DNA from: Daucus carota subsp. sativus
Taxonomy: Eukaryota; Streptophyta; Magnoliopsida; Apiales; Apiaceae
DNA length: 64,000 nt
Reading direction: 5' to 3'
NCBI RefSeq assembly: GCF_001625215.2
Contig: NC_030386.2
Span: 37,141,296-37,205,295 of the forward strand
A program made the translations under genes and the position numbers. The notes below the pieces were generated by a model, which saw nothing but the letters and a program-made list of their open reading frames with translations, did not search any database and had not been told where the DNA came from. This document shows, piece by piece, positions 1 to 11,232 of this stretch (the stretch's first letter is position 1; each line of letters opens with the position of its first letter).

Positions 1-2013
1 AGGTTCCTACCAATGCACATTCTTCCTCCGAAACCAAAAGGCACATACCCCATCTTGCTGCGACAGCCTCCATGCACAGAATCAGCCTCGAACCTCTCTG
101 GCCTAAATTCGTTTACAGTGTCACCCCAAAGACCACGGTCATGGTTCATTGACAATATATCGATCCACATATTTGTACCTTTAGGGATGACAATTTCACC
201 GACTCGAATGTCCTCTCTGGCTTGTCTCTGTGCATTGGGTGCTGACGGGTATAATCTTAATGCTTCACTCATCACCCATCCCATCTGCAAAGCAAATAGA
301 ATATAATTATATGCCAAACCAACAAAATGATCTCCTAGGTAGAACTAATTAATTTTCAAAAATTTTAATTAACCTTTTTCAGTCCAGAAATATTGGTGGC
401 ATCGACAACTTGATCTCCAATGACTTGTTTGATCTCTTGCCTCAGTTGATTTTGCCACTCCGGATACATAGCCAAGAGCATCAGGGTCCATATTAACGAT
501 AAAGCTGTCGTTTCAAAGCCTGCGAAGAAGAAGGTTTTGCACTCATCAACCAGCTCTTCAATGGTCAGAGTCCTTCTACAATCTTTATCAGCCAGCATTA
601 AGTCCAGCAAGTTTTTCTCTTGATGATCTGCAGTTATACCCGCTTCCCTTGATTTAATTCTGTTCTTGATGATTGTTAAAAACAGGGCATCGATCTCGTC
701 CCCAAGCCTCTTTGCTTCACGGTATTCCTTATGGCAGAAAAACTTGTTGAAAGGTACTCCAACATAACGGTTGGAAGCGAACAGAACTTGCTGCATGGTC
801 CTCAGCTTATGAAACACCTTTTTGCCGTTCTTGTGATCCATTCCAAAGCTCGTCTTGGCTACAATCTCCCCAGCAGTGGCTATGATCTCTGATTCGACCT
901 CAATTTCTTGCCTACCCGAGTTGATAATAGAGGTCCATCGGTCCAGCATTTCGTTTGTTGAGGCCACCATTATTAGGCTTCCCATGGCCTGTAGAAAGTA
1001 GAATGGAAATATGCTGATTATACTACAGGTAGCCACGTACGTTTAAGGTCGAAATATTAAAAGTTTTGACTAATTTCGAATAAACTTTAGTTATAATTAT
1101 TTTTGTCAAGCAACTCAACGAGACATTCAGATGTCTAGTTCTTACTCAGATGCCCACCGCATTATGAAAATAGAACTAAACACAGCGAGTCAATGAGCGA
1201 ATACAAGTGGCAACAATAAGGACAACTATGATATCAAATATATTGTTATTAATTACGCAAAAAGTGTTAGTGCGAGAACCTAATTCTGCATTATGTACAC
1301 AGAAAAGATTTATTTTTGTAAATAAATAATACTACATAAGAGCTGCATATAATTACTGTTCACACACGTACGCCAAACAAGCATCTTGTAATATACTTAA
1401 AATGTCACCTTGAGGTTGGCCGGAGAGAATGCAGGGGTAATGACACTGCGGTGTCGAAGCCAATCGTCGCCTTCCATCATAACTAGGCCATTTCCGAACA
1501 TCGCTTTTCTGTCGTTTTTGAAAACATCCGGTTTGCCCCAGCTCTTTCCCAGAACAGCCGAGGCCATTTGTTTCAGAAATTCAGGATCCGCAATACGTAG
1601 AAACGGTTCGGTTCCTAGCCAGTAGATAAACACTTTCCCTGCAACAACAAAAAATTAATATGATAAATATTTCATGCACAAATTCGATTTTTGTCTCGAA
1701 AAATTATCATGTTCTTACCATGAGATTTTTGCCACTCGGCGAAGTGTGGGACGACTTTCGAATGGATGTCATGGCTTATGGTGGTGCAAGAACAGGATAG
1801 TGCAGAAGCTCTCTTGTTCTTTGCGGCTACCATGTGTCTGATGTTTCCAAGAGGAAAGCTTGGAGAAGGACCAATTAAGCCATTCCTTCTCAGCTTCTTG
1901 TACACCATGTTTGGCCATATCCACAAGCTGTAAACAATTTTTAACACTACCAAGAAAAATGAAATAGCCAATGCTAATTCAACAGTTCTGACAAACCAAG
2001 TTGGAAGAGCCAT
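1..2013 (-). CDS. CYP715A: Cytochrome P450, CYP715/CYP714-like, tandem copy 1 (3' end cut by window edge)
   Basis: Exons on the minus strand are 2013-1719, 1638-1409, 988-374 and 284 to beyond base 1, all with GT-AG junctions that keep frame. The start MALPTWF was chosen over an upstream in-frame ATG (2067) because it aligns with the start of the third copy. The protein has an N-terminal membrane anchor, a proline hinge (GPSPSFPLGN), the I-helix oxygen-binding motif AGFETT, an ExxR in EALR, FRPERF and the haem loop FGFGGRMCIGR, just before the edge. It should be an ER-bound monooxygenase of the CYP72 clan. The CYP715 assignment rests on the neighbouring gene order (At5g52400 next to PAR1 in Arabidopsis); the sister family CYP714 (gibberellin and triterpene oxidation) is the alternative. 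The substrate is unknown. It is very close to copy 2 and intact as far as seen. Confidence 0.88.
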
Positions 2014-2104
2014 GACTTTTGTCACTTTTGTGTACCTGAAATGAGCCTCTATGAATTGGTTTGTCAAGGTTGTATACCCTTCTCGTGAGTGGTATGACCT
2101 CGTA

Positions 2105-2315
2105 GTAACCCTTAAAAGGATTTTTTTCCATTCATGAAATCAGGGCATATTCAATTGTGATTTTTATGATTCATTAAAATCTTGGTGTATTCAATTGAAA
2201 TTTTAAATTATGTTACAAAATCTGATGATATTTAATTATGATTTTAAATTATACTTAAGAATAGGATGGTATTTAATTGGGATTGTTTTAAATCCATTAA
2301 AATCTGATGGTCATT
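2105..2315. repeat. Short AT-rich tandem motif upstream of P450 copy 1
   Basis: Degenerate copies of a roughly 35 bp unit built around ATTCAATTGAGATTTTAAAAT occur in a row. The same stretch is present upstream of P450 copy 2 (6140-6355), so it was part of the duplicated segment. It lies in the promoter region, but no regulatory role can be read from it. Confidence 0.6.
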
Positions 2316-2482
2316 ACGTCATATATGGACTATTGAAACGCTTAATTCAAGCACGTGTTACAATAGCCAAAGAGATTTTGACATAATGAAACAATACTCA
2401 AGTAATATTACAATAATCGAAATGCGGTGTTACAATAGACATGACAGTGTTGCCACCATGTAAAACCACTGTTATAATATAG

Positions 2483-2927
2483 GGGCTGTATGGCTGAGTT
2501 TAAAAGAAATGACTTATTGATTAAAGTAAAGAAGCGGATAAGAAGTGAGAAGTTGATTTGCACTTATAAGTTACCAGAAGTGTTTGGATACCGTGACTTA
2601 TAAGATTTGTATGTGTTTGGATAACATAACTTATAAGTTAGTATAGTTTTGTAATATATAAATTATTTTATTTAAAAATAAATTATAATAATACAAGACC
2701 TTTTATTATTAAATACATGAAATATTTACAGATTCAAAATGTAAAAACAAAAAAGTTGATTTTTGAAACTGGTTCCCGTAATTGAATAATTCTGGATAAT
2801 TATTATTCTGTTATAGAATCGTGTTAGAATATTGTATAATTTTTGGAATTAAAAAAAAATTATCGTTTCCGGTTAGTATTTTTGGTAAACTAATTAATAT
2901 TTTGTAATTATATTTCACAAAAAATAT

Positions 2928-2970
<43 letters not shown>

Positions 2971-3302
2971 GTATACTACGAAACTCAATATATGAAGGTC
3001 GGTAATGGAGTGCTATCTATATCTATATCTATTATATATTATATTATATATAGAAAAAGGAGAAAATTGTGGAAAAAATTATAAATGAATGGGCACATAG
3101 AGACGAGAAAGCTTAAATACATAAACAATAAATAGACACGTACAGGAAACAATGCATTGAAATAAGTTAGAGAACAAAAGAAACCAGTTTTTGTAGCTTT
3201 TTTTTCTGCTCTTTGTGCTTATATTAAGCCCGGCTGAAGCCAAACACTTACAGAATAAGTGAAATGGGCTTCTAAGCCCAGAAGCTAACGAGCCAAACAC
3301 CC
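2483..3302. mobile_element. hAT-like MITE (GGGGCTGTATGGCT ... AGCCAAACACCC) with nested insertion
   Basis: The ends form imperfect inverted repeats (GGGGCTGTATGGCT against the reverse complement GTGGGTGTTTGGCT). The first 150 bp resemble the reverse complement of the right part of 40333-40749, for example AAAAGAARTGACTTATT. No clear 8 bp target duplication was found, so the family assignment is tentative. A second repeat (about 2750-3016) sits inside. Confidence 0.4.
2750..3016 (-). mobile_element. Partial copy of a terminal-inverted-repeat MITE, same family as 18266-18692
   Basis: The reverse complement of this stretch aligns with the left half of the element at 18266-18692. Shared pieces include AGCACTCCAT at the tip, GGAGTT(A/T)CGTAG, and CGATTCTATAACAGAATAAT further in. 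A (TA)n run at about 2937-2963 lies inside. The far end is not recognisable, so the copy is probably truncated. Confidence 0.55.
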
Positions 3303-3339
3303 ACATAGTTCTTGCTTTTATTTGAAATTAATTACTTAA

Positions 3340-3482
3340 TTTGTGGGTCCCACGTGCAGGCTTCACTTGTGGACCCATAATATGGCCCCACTTTAAATAA
3401 TTAATTGATTAATTAATCAATTAATTAGTGGGTCCCACATGTGGGCTCCACCACTAGTGGACCCAATGTATAGCCCCACTAT
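3340..3482. repeat. G-box-containing GTGGGTCCCACGTG repeat, short array
   Basis: Two degenerate copies of a unit with GTGGGTCCCACGTG, a GGGCTCCAC part and a TTAATTAATTAATTA spacer. It contains a CACGTG palindrome at 3351-3356. The larger array of the same unit is at 6455-6890. Confidence 0.6.
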
Positions 3483-3647
3483 AATCAAATAAATAATAAA
3501 AAAAAAAAACTAGTAACTGAGCATAAATTAAGTAAAACGCTGAATTGAAGTACTGATCTTTTATGACATCAGGTTCTCTGGCTTGCAGGTGCTCAGACAA
3601 ATAAAAAAAAACATGTTCAGACTTGCAGAAACTTTTAGTCTGCCTAA

Positions 3648-6045
3648 CTAATTAATCGGTTGAAACACCAGGGGAAGCCCCTTGCAAGGCCTCAAAGACA
3701 ACATGTGAACAGGGGAATGCTGATAATAAGGCGATAGCGAAAATGAAAACCTTGTCAAGATCAAGGTTAACACAATCTTGTACTCCATGATTGCAAGGTT
3801 TCTACCAATGCACATTCTTCCTCCGATACCAAAAGGCACATACCCCATCTTGCTGAGACAGCCTCCATGCACAGAATCAGCCTCAAACCTCTCTGGCCTA
3901 AATTCGTTTACAGTGTCACCCCAAAGACCGCGGTCATGGTTCATTGACAACATATCGATCCAAATATTTGTACCTTTAGGGATGACAACTTCACCTACTC
4001 GAATGTCCTCTCTGACTTGCCTCTGTGCATTTACTGCTGACGGGTATAATCTTAATGCTTCACTCATCACCCATCCCATCTGCAAAGCAAATAGAACATA
4101 ATTATATGCTGAACCGACAAATTTATGATCTCCTAGGCAGAACTAATTAATTTCCAAAAAATTTAATTAACCTTTTTCAGTCCAAAAATATTGGTGGCAT
4201 CGACAACTTGATCTCCAATTACTTGTTTGATCTCTTCCCTAAGTTGATTTGTCCACTCCGGATACATAGCCAAGAGCATCAGGGTCCATATTAACGCTAA
4301 AGCTGTCGTTTCAAAGCCTGCGAAGAAGAAGGTTTTGCACTCATCAACCAGCTCTACAGTGGTCAGAGTCCTTCTACAATCTTTATCAGCCAGCATCAAG
4401 TCCAGCAAATTCTTCTCTTGACGAGCATTAGTTATGCCAACCCGAGCACCCGCTTCCCTTGATTTAATTTTGTTCTTGATGATTGTTAAAAACAGGGCAT
4501 CGATCTCATCACCAAGCCTCTTTGCTTCACAGTATTCCTTATAGCAGAAAAAATTGTTGAATGGGACTCCAACATAACGGTTGGAAGCGAACAGAACTTG
4601 CTGCATGGTCCTCAGTTTATGAAACACCTTTTTGCCGTTGTTGTAATCCATTCCAAAGCTCGTCTTGGCTATAATCTCCCCAGTTGTGGCTATGATCTCT
4701 GATTCGACCTCGATTTCTTGGCTACCCGAGTTGATAATAGAGGTCCATCGGTCCAGCATTTCGTTTGTTGAGGCCACCATTAGGCTTCCCATGGCCTGTA
4801 GAAAGTTGGATCGGATATATGCTAATTATACTACAGGTAGCCACGTAGTTCCGTTTAAAGTCGAAATCTTAAAAATTTAATATCGAAATATTAAAAGTTT
4901 TGACTATTTAGAATAAACTTTAGTTATTTTTTTTTGTCAAGCAACTCAACGAGACATTCAGATGTCTAGTTCTTACTCAGATGCCCACTGCATTATGAAA
5001 ATAGAACTAAACACAGCGAGTCAATGAGCGAATACAAGTTGCAACAATAAGGACAACTATGATATCAAATATATTGTTATTAATTACGCAAAAAGTGTTA
5101 GTGCGAGAACCTAATTTTGCATTATACACAAGGAAAAGATTTATTTTAGAAATTAAATAATACATAAGAGCTGCATATAAAATTCCTTTGCATGCTAATA
5201 TAGTATTACTGTTCACACAAGTACGCCAAACAAACATCTTGTAATATGCTTAAAATGTCACCTTGAGATTTGCCGGAGAGAATGCAGGGGTAATAACATT
5301 CCGGTGTCGAAGCCAATCGTCGCCTTCCAGCATAACTATGCCATTTCCGAACATCGCTTTTCTGTCGATTCTGAAAACATCCGGTTTGCCCCAGCTATTT
5401 CCCAGAACAGCCGAGGCCATTTGTTTCAGAAACTCAGGATCCGCAATACGTAGAAACGGTTCGGTTCCTAGCCAGTAGATAAACACTTTTCCTGCAATAG
5501 CAAAAAATTTTGAGTAGCAGTAGGTGCACAAAATTATGTACATGACGAGGTGACAATTGATATGGTGAATTTTATTTAATTGGGGTTGTTAGATGTAAAT
5601 ACAAGAGGCTCATTTCAATTAAAATCCACCACATGTCATTATGTATAAAATTTTGTACATGATTATATGCACCAAGCATTTTCCAAAATTTATTATGATA
5701 AATATTTAATGCACAAAGTCGTTTTTTGTCTCGAAAAATTATCATGTTCTTACCATGAGATTCTTGCCACTCGGCGAAGTGTGGGACGACTTTGGAATAG
5801 ATGTCATGGCTTACGGTGGTGCAAGAAGATAGTGCAGAAGCTCTCTTGTTCTTCGCAGCTACCATGTGTTTGATGTTTCCAAGAGGAAAGCTTGGAGAAG
5901 GACCAATTAAGCCATTCCTTCTCAGCTTCTTGTACACCATGTTTGGCCATATCCACAAGCTGTAAACAATTTTTAACACTACCAAGACAAATGAAATAGC
6001 CAATGCTAATTCAACAGTTCTGACAAACCAAGTTGGAAGAGCCAT
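3648..6045 (-). CDS. CYP715A: Cytochrome P450, CYP715/CYP714-like, tandem copy 2
   Basis: Four exons on the minus strand (6045-5754, 5491-5262, 4795-4172, 4079-3648) give an intact 525-residue protein, the usual P450 length. Visible parts: membrane anchor at about residues 10-33, hinge GPSPSFPLGN at 48-57, I-helix AGFETT at 333-338, E389-x-x-R392, FRPERF near 443, and the haem loop FGIGGRMCIGR with ligand Cys472. The usual second Phe or Leu of the loop is Ile here, which is tolerated. Compared with copy 1, exon 3 is three codons longer, in the variable loop before the I-helix, and intron 1 carries a small inserted fold-back element. It is an ER monooxygenase of the CYP72 clan. Arabidopsis CYP715A1 acts in flower and pollen maturation, its substrate still unknown to me. 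CYP714 is the other possible family. Confidence 0.92.
5523..5673. mobile_element. Small fold-back MITE inside intron 1 of P450 copy 2
   Basis: Intron 1 is 262 bp here but only 80 bp in copy 1. The extra part has inverted ends (GGTGCACAAAATTATGTACATG against the reverse complement of CATGATTATATGCACC) and more inverted similarity inside. It is absent from copy 1, so it was probably inserted after the duplication. The family is not identified. Confidence 0.6.
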
Positions 6046-6139
6046 CGCTTTTGTCAGTTTTGTGTGCCTGAGATGAGCCTGTATGTGTTGGTTTGTCAAG
6101 GTTGTATACCCTTCTCTTGAGTGGTGACCTCTTGTCCTG

Positions 6140-6355
6140 AGTATTCAATGAGATTTTAAAAGATTTTTATTCATTCATGAAATTAGTGTGCATTCAATTG
6201 AGATTTTTAAAATCAGTTAAAATCTTGGTATATTCAATTATCATTTTAAATTATGTTACAAATCTGATGATATTTAATTAGAATTTTAAATTATACTTAA
6301 AAATTCGATGATATTTAATTGTGATTGTTTAAAATCCAATAAAATTTGATGGTCA
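6140..6355. repeat. Short AT-rich tandem motif upstream of P450 copy 2
   Basis: Same ATTCAATTGAGATTTTAAAAT-type units as at 2105-2315. Similarity between the two upstream regions continues to about 2430 and 6455, which marks the distal edge of the duplicated segment. Confidence 0.6.
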
Positions 6356-6454
6356 TATATATGGGTTATTGAAACGCTTAATCTAAGCATGTATTACAAT
6401 AGCCCTGAAGATTTTGACATAATTAAACACTACTCAAAGTAATATTACAACGGC

Positions 6455-6890
6455 CAAAATTAATTAATTAATTAATGGGTCCCACATGTACCCTCCACTC
6501 ATGGACCCCACTTTAATTGATAAATTAATTAATTAATTAATTAATTAGTGGGTCCCACGTGTGGGCTCCACCCCTAGTGGGCCCCACGTGTGGGCACCAC
6601 TTTACTAAAATAATTAGATTAATTATATAATGTGTTAAGAAATTAGTGGATCCCACGTGTAGGCTCCAGTTGTGGACTCATCATGTGGGCCCCACTTTAA
6701 TTAATGTGGGCACCACTTTATTTAAATAATTAATTAAATTAAATTATTTAATCAATTAAATTAACTAAATAATGAGTGATTTAATTAATTTGTGGGTCCC
6801 ACGTGTAGGCTCTACTTGTGGACGCACCATGTGGGCCCCACTTTAATTAATTAATTGATTAATTAGTGGTTCCACATGTATTCTTAGTAT
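6455..6890. repeat. G-box-rich minisatellite, GTGGGTCCCACGTGTGGGCTCCAC units
   Basis: About four to five degenerate units of roughly 110 bp alternate a GC-rich near-palindrome (GTGGGTCCCACGTG, GTGGGCCCCAC) with (TTAA)n spacers. CACGTG G-boxes are at 6556-6561, 6585-6590, 6654-6659 and 6800-6805. The array lies about 400 bp upstream of P450 copy 2. It may be bound by bZIP or bHLH factors, but that is inference. Confidence 0.7.
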
Positions 6891-6899
6891 GTAATTAAT

Positions 6900-8960
6900 T
6901 AATTACTTGATTAATTAGTGTTGTCCTAATTTTCAAGAAAAAAATTAAACAATCAAATAATATATTTTAACCAACCTTTAATTTATTTTTACTAAAATAT
7001 TAACAAAATTATGTCACAAATTAAATTATAAAAGCATTATATATGATATAAATATTTTATTATACATTAATATTATATAAAATACTAATAATAAATATAT
7101 TTATTTATTAGTTACATTGAGAATAACTGATATTATTACATTTTCAATGAGCTATATATGGTTGTTTTATAAAAATTTTTAAAAAAATCATCCTTCCGTA
7201 TTCATAGGGATTGTAGGTATGTAGTATTAAACCACAACTAGCAAAGAAAAAAATTACGTAAAGAAATATGAAATCGATATAGATTCAATGTTACTGCACT
7301 TCAATTGATAAATATATAATTGATTAGGGAAATCATATTTAAATAAAATAAACATGATGCACTTTGTATTAACAATTAATATAATCCATACTGTATTAAT
7401 GGCTCTATTTTTAAATTATACGAATAAGAGTCTGATAATCTTTTTTAACTTTATGCGTTCTTTATCAGATCTTTTCCCCAAAGAACAGCCTCGGGATAAT
7501 ACCTTTATTGTTATGTATAATCAAATATACAAGTAATATTCGACTTAAGCAGCCAGCCAGCGAATAGGCGATTCTTAAATGACGCGATGTGCTTTAAAAT
7601 TATCATTTCAAAATTCTGTCTGAGCATATCTCTTAAACCCAGGATACGTTTAGATAACCATGGACAATGGACATCATACATTTGGAATACTCACCATGAA
7701 ACGCACCATAAAAGGCACAAAATAAAATGATATTTTGGACCCATCATCTGCGTATGATCAAATAACAAGCAACAAAATGGATCCTAGTCACCGGTACGAT
7801 AAAGGTAATAATAATTATAAACTTTATTTTTCAATCATATGCTTCAAGAAGTCTATCAATTTAAATAATAATTATATCTACCCAGACTAATTGATCATTA
7901 AAATATTTTATATAAATTAAATAATATATTATTTAAAATATGAACTTCAGATTTTATTCATAATATATGTTAAATTCCACATAGCTTTCAAATTATACTT
8001 GTAGATGCTGTATGGTTTTCAATTAATGAATTGATTCTTTTTTATATATAAAAAAAAGAAGTTAACATTGACATTAACTCAATTTAAATGACTAGGTTAT
8101 AACTATTATTGTTCACTTTTAATACATAATTTTTATGTACTATTATGATACTTATTATAATTTAAATATTTTTAAGTTATATAAATTATTAAAATATAAA
8201 ATTATGAGAGAATAATATGATTAAATAAATTTTTTATTTGATGGTTGAATAATTTCTTAATAATTAAGTATGTCAAAGGACTAATTAAAAATTAGCTCGA
8301 ACATGTGTATTTTAAGGAGAATGTTAAAATGTGATTTTTAACATGTTATAATTTAAGAAGACGTATAAACTCATATATAAACCAACCAATCAACCTTTTA
8401 ATATTTCATTATTAATGATTAATAATATAATATAGAAAATATTATAAATTAAAGAGACGTATAAATCCAAACGATCAATATTTTGGTTTAATAGATAATA
8501 AAGGATATATTGTAAAAAGTTATATATCAAGAAGTTCTGTTGGTCGTCGAATACCAATCCGCTGAACAAACTCGACTTACAGAGGACCGATCAACTGTTT
8601 AAACTTTAATAATATAATAATATATAATATAGTATAAATTTATAATATTACTTTCAAAGTAAGACTATTAGAGTATTTAAAAATAATGTTAATATATTTT
8701 AGTTGAAAAATATCACTGATTATTTATTAATAGTTATATATAATGTTATACTTTTAATACATGTCGCTCGTGTTAATTATAATATATTAATTTTAAATTA
8801 ATTAGAAAATCTAAAAAAGATAATGTGTTTTAGTAAAAAAAAAATGATATTTTTGATAACATATTTTATACTTATATATCTATGAGATATATGGATGCAT
8901 ACGAATGATTGGAACTTTTGAGGAGGAAATGAAGTATCTTCGCTCCGTTTACAAGAATAT
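6900..8960. other. AT-rich intergenic DNA, no gene seen
   Basis: Only short chance reading frames are present. No coding similarity, RNA gene or repeat with clear ends was found. Confidence 0.6.
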
Positions 8961-8963
8961 TTA

Positions 8964-9199
8964 CTCCCTCCGTCCCACCAGATTCTTTACGTTACTTTTT
9001 GGCACGCATTTTAATGCTCTTATAAAGTATACTTACATTATATATTTATTTTTGAAAAAAATCCTGAAAAAAAGTTTGACGTTTAAACTTTTATTCAAAA
9101 AAAGAAAAAAATTAAAAATACGTTATAGAACTATACTTTACGAGAGCCTCAAAATACGTGCAAACAGTGTACGTAAGCATCCTGCTGGGACGGAGGGAG
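8964..9199. mobile_element. Stowaway MITE (Tc1/mariner type), 236 bp
   Basis: Terminal inverted repeats CTCCCTCCGTCCCA and TGGGACGGAGGGAG are flanked by TA on both sides (8962-8963 and 9200-9201). It has no coding capacity. Confidence 0.9.
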
Positions 9200-9204
9200 T
9201 ATTA

Positions 9205-11230
9205 TCTAACTGATACGTTATTAGAATAAACATTATGTATATATATCTATTTACTCCAATACAACCGAAAATTAATAAAATTAACACAAGTCAAGTGTGC
9301 GGTAGACTGATCATGAGCAATTGTTTACCACCTTTTGCCTTTGAGAATTAGTCCTTGAAACAGTATACTCGGACATGAAGACTAAAGTATTAACTTCTGA
9401 AGACCTATAAAGTTAAATTATTGTGTGTCTATACTATAATATAGTTAATAAATATTTTAAAAATCCAGTGTTAATTGTTTCCTTTTACACGTGCAGCTAG
9501 GAATACTAGTGTAGAAAGATTCAACGCGAAGCTCGTGGAGTCGTGGTCATGGGATGGGGATGCCAATTAAAAAAAGAAGTTTTCTAAGTTGGAATATGCA
9601 TGCATGGCTTTAAATTATAGCAGGCTTGCAGCGCATATTCATTTACCTTTCTAAATAAGTAAACATGCCATGCATTTTTGCCAAAATTACTTTATAAAAG
9701 ATTCACTATAACTCAACTTATTGAGTTTTTCGAAAGAAAATTATAATCTGTGTCTGCCTGCTTTTTTGCTTCAGGCCTCTAGGACGCATACACCCAGGGG
9801 CCTAGCTAAACTTTTGAACTAGTGGGGGCAAAATATAAGAGAGAGAAAAAGAAAAGAACAGGGGTAAAAAATTTGCTATAAAAACTGCCAGAAGAGATCG
9901 AACTTCTGCCTCTGGGTTAACATAAAACACTCAATCATGAGGGTAAATAAATAATTTATTGAAAATGATACTAAAAATATATATTTACTGGGAAGATCAG
10001 TGAGGACAAGTACCCCCACTGCACCCCTCTAAATACGTCCCTCATGCACCGAGCAGTGAGCACCCACCGACTCTACTTGCTATATAACTTGGTCTCTCAA
10101 GCGTGATGAGATCGTAGCGGTTTGTGTTTTCAGCATTGTGTTTTCAAGCACCTGAAAATTAAGGTTGTGTTCCATGGAATGAGGTGAATAGATGAAATAA
10201 AAAATTATACAGAAATTTTATGCATAAGAAATTAATAAATTATCTGTAATATTTAAATTTTATAATGAAATTTATAAGAAACAATATGAAGAAGTGAAAT
10301 GAACATTTCTTTCAAAATATTTAGGTTAGAATTTTAATTTAAATATTCAAATAATTTGAAATGGAAAAAATGAACTAATAAAAAATCGACCAAAATTTGA
10401 CTGAAATTTATTAATATTTTGTGAATTGATAATATAAAAAAAATATATCACTGGAAATAACTTTTAATCTACTTTAAGGTGTAATTTTTCGTTTTTCAAA
10501 ATAATGAAAAAGTGACTTATAATCTTTGGTTAAAAACTAGTCAATTTGACCGATAAAAATAGAAATGTGACAACTAAAAAAGGACGGAGGAGGGAGTATA
10601 AAACTAAAATTTAACTTTCTAATTTAAGAGATTTAATGAATTAATTTTTTTAGTTGTGAGGCTTGCACTTGATATCATTTAATTTAATAACAACATTAAA
10701 TATTATAGTTTTACTTATCCGACAAACTAGCAAGATTAATTTTAATGATGAGGTATATTTTTAAAATAAAATTTATTTTTATTTTAAATGTATATATAAT
10801 TTTAATTTATAATTAATGTGAGATTTACTCAGGTCATTATAGATTTAGCAATATGATGGGATGCAGGCAAGAATGTTTTTTCTCCTCAATGTAATCAAAT
10901 TTTTATGTGTTGTCTAATATTTGTAATGTGCCATATATGTTGAGCATGTTGACTTTTTCTTAATAAAAATAGGATGTCGTTTTAGGAAGAGAATTCCACA
11001 CTAACATAACAATTTCTAGAATTAAATATTTTAATAAATTTTTAAGCATAAATTTATATATCTTTTCATAAATAAATTTATTTCAAACTTACGATAACAC
11101 AAATAGATATATGTAATTCCTTCCAATTATAATATTACACATATATTACAAATTAATAAAAATATATTTGTAGTTCACAGCATAACTCAGACTTACATAT
11201 ACAATCAATCTAACATATATCTATCTTCGC
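9205..11230. other. Intergenic DNA downstream of P450 copy 3; one Stowaway-like end at about 10586-10600
   Basis: No gene seen. GGACGGAGGAGGGAGTA near 10586-10600 resembles a degenerate Stowaway right end, but no partner end was found. Confidence 0.5.
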
Positions 11231-11232
11231 AG

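Noticed and set aside
8905-9213. 102-codon open frame on the plus strand
   Set aside because: It runs through the Stowaway MITE at 8964-9199 and has no resemblance to a protein family.
10586-10600. Stowaway-like right end
   Set aside because: No left end or TA pair could be found, so no element was called.
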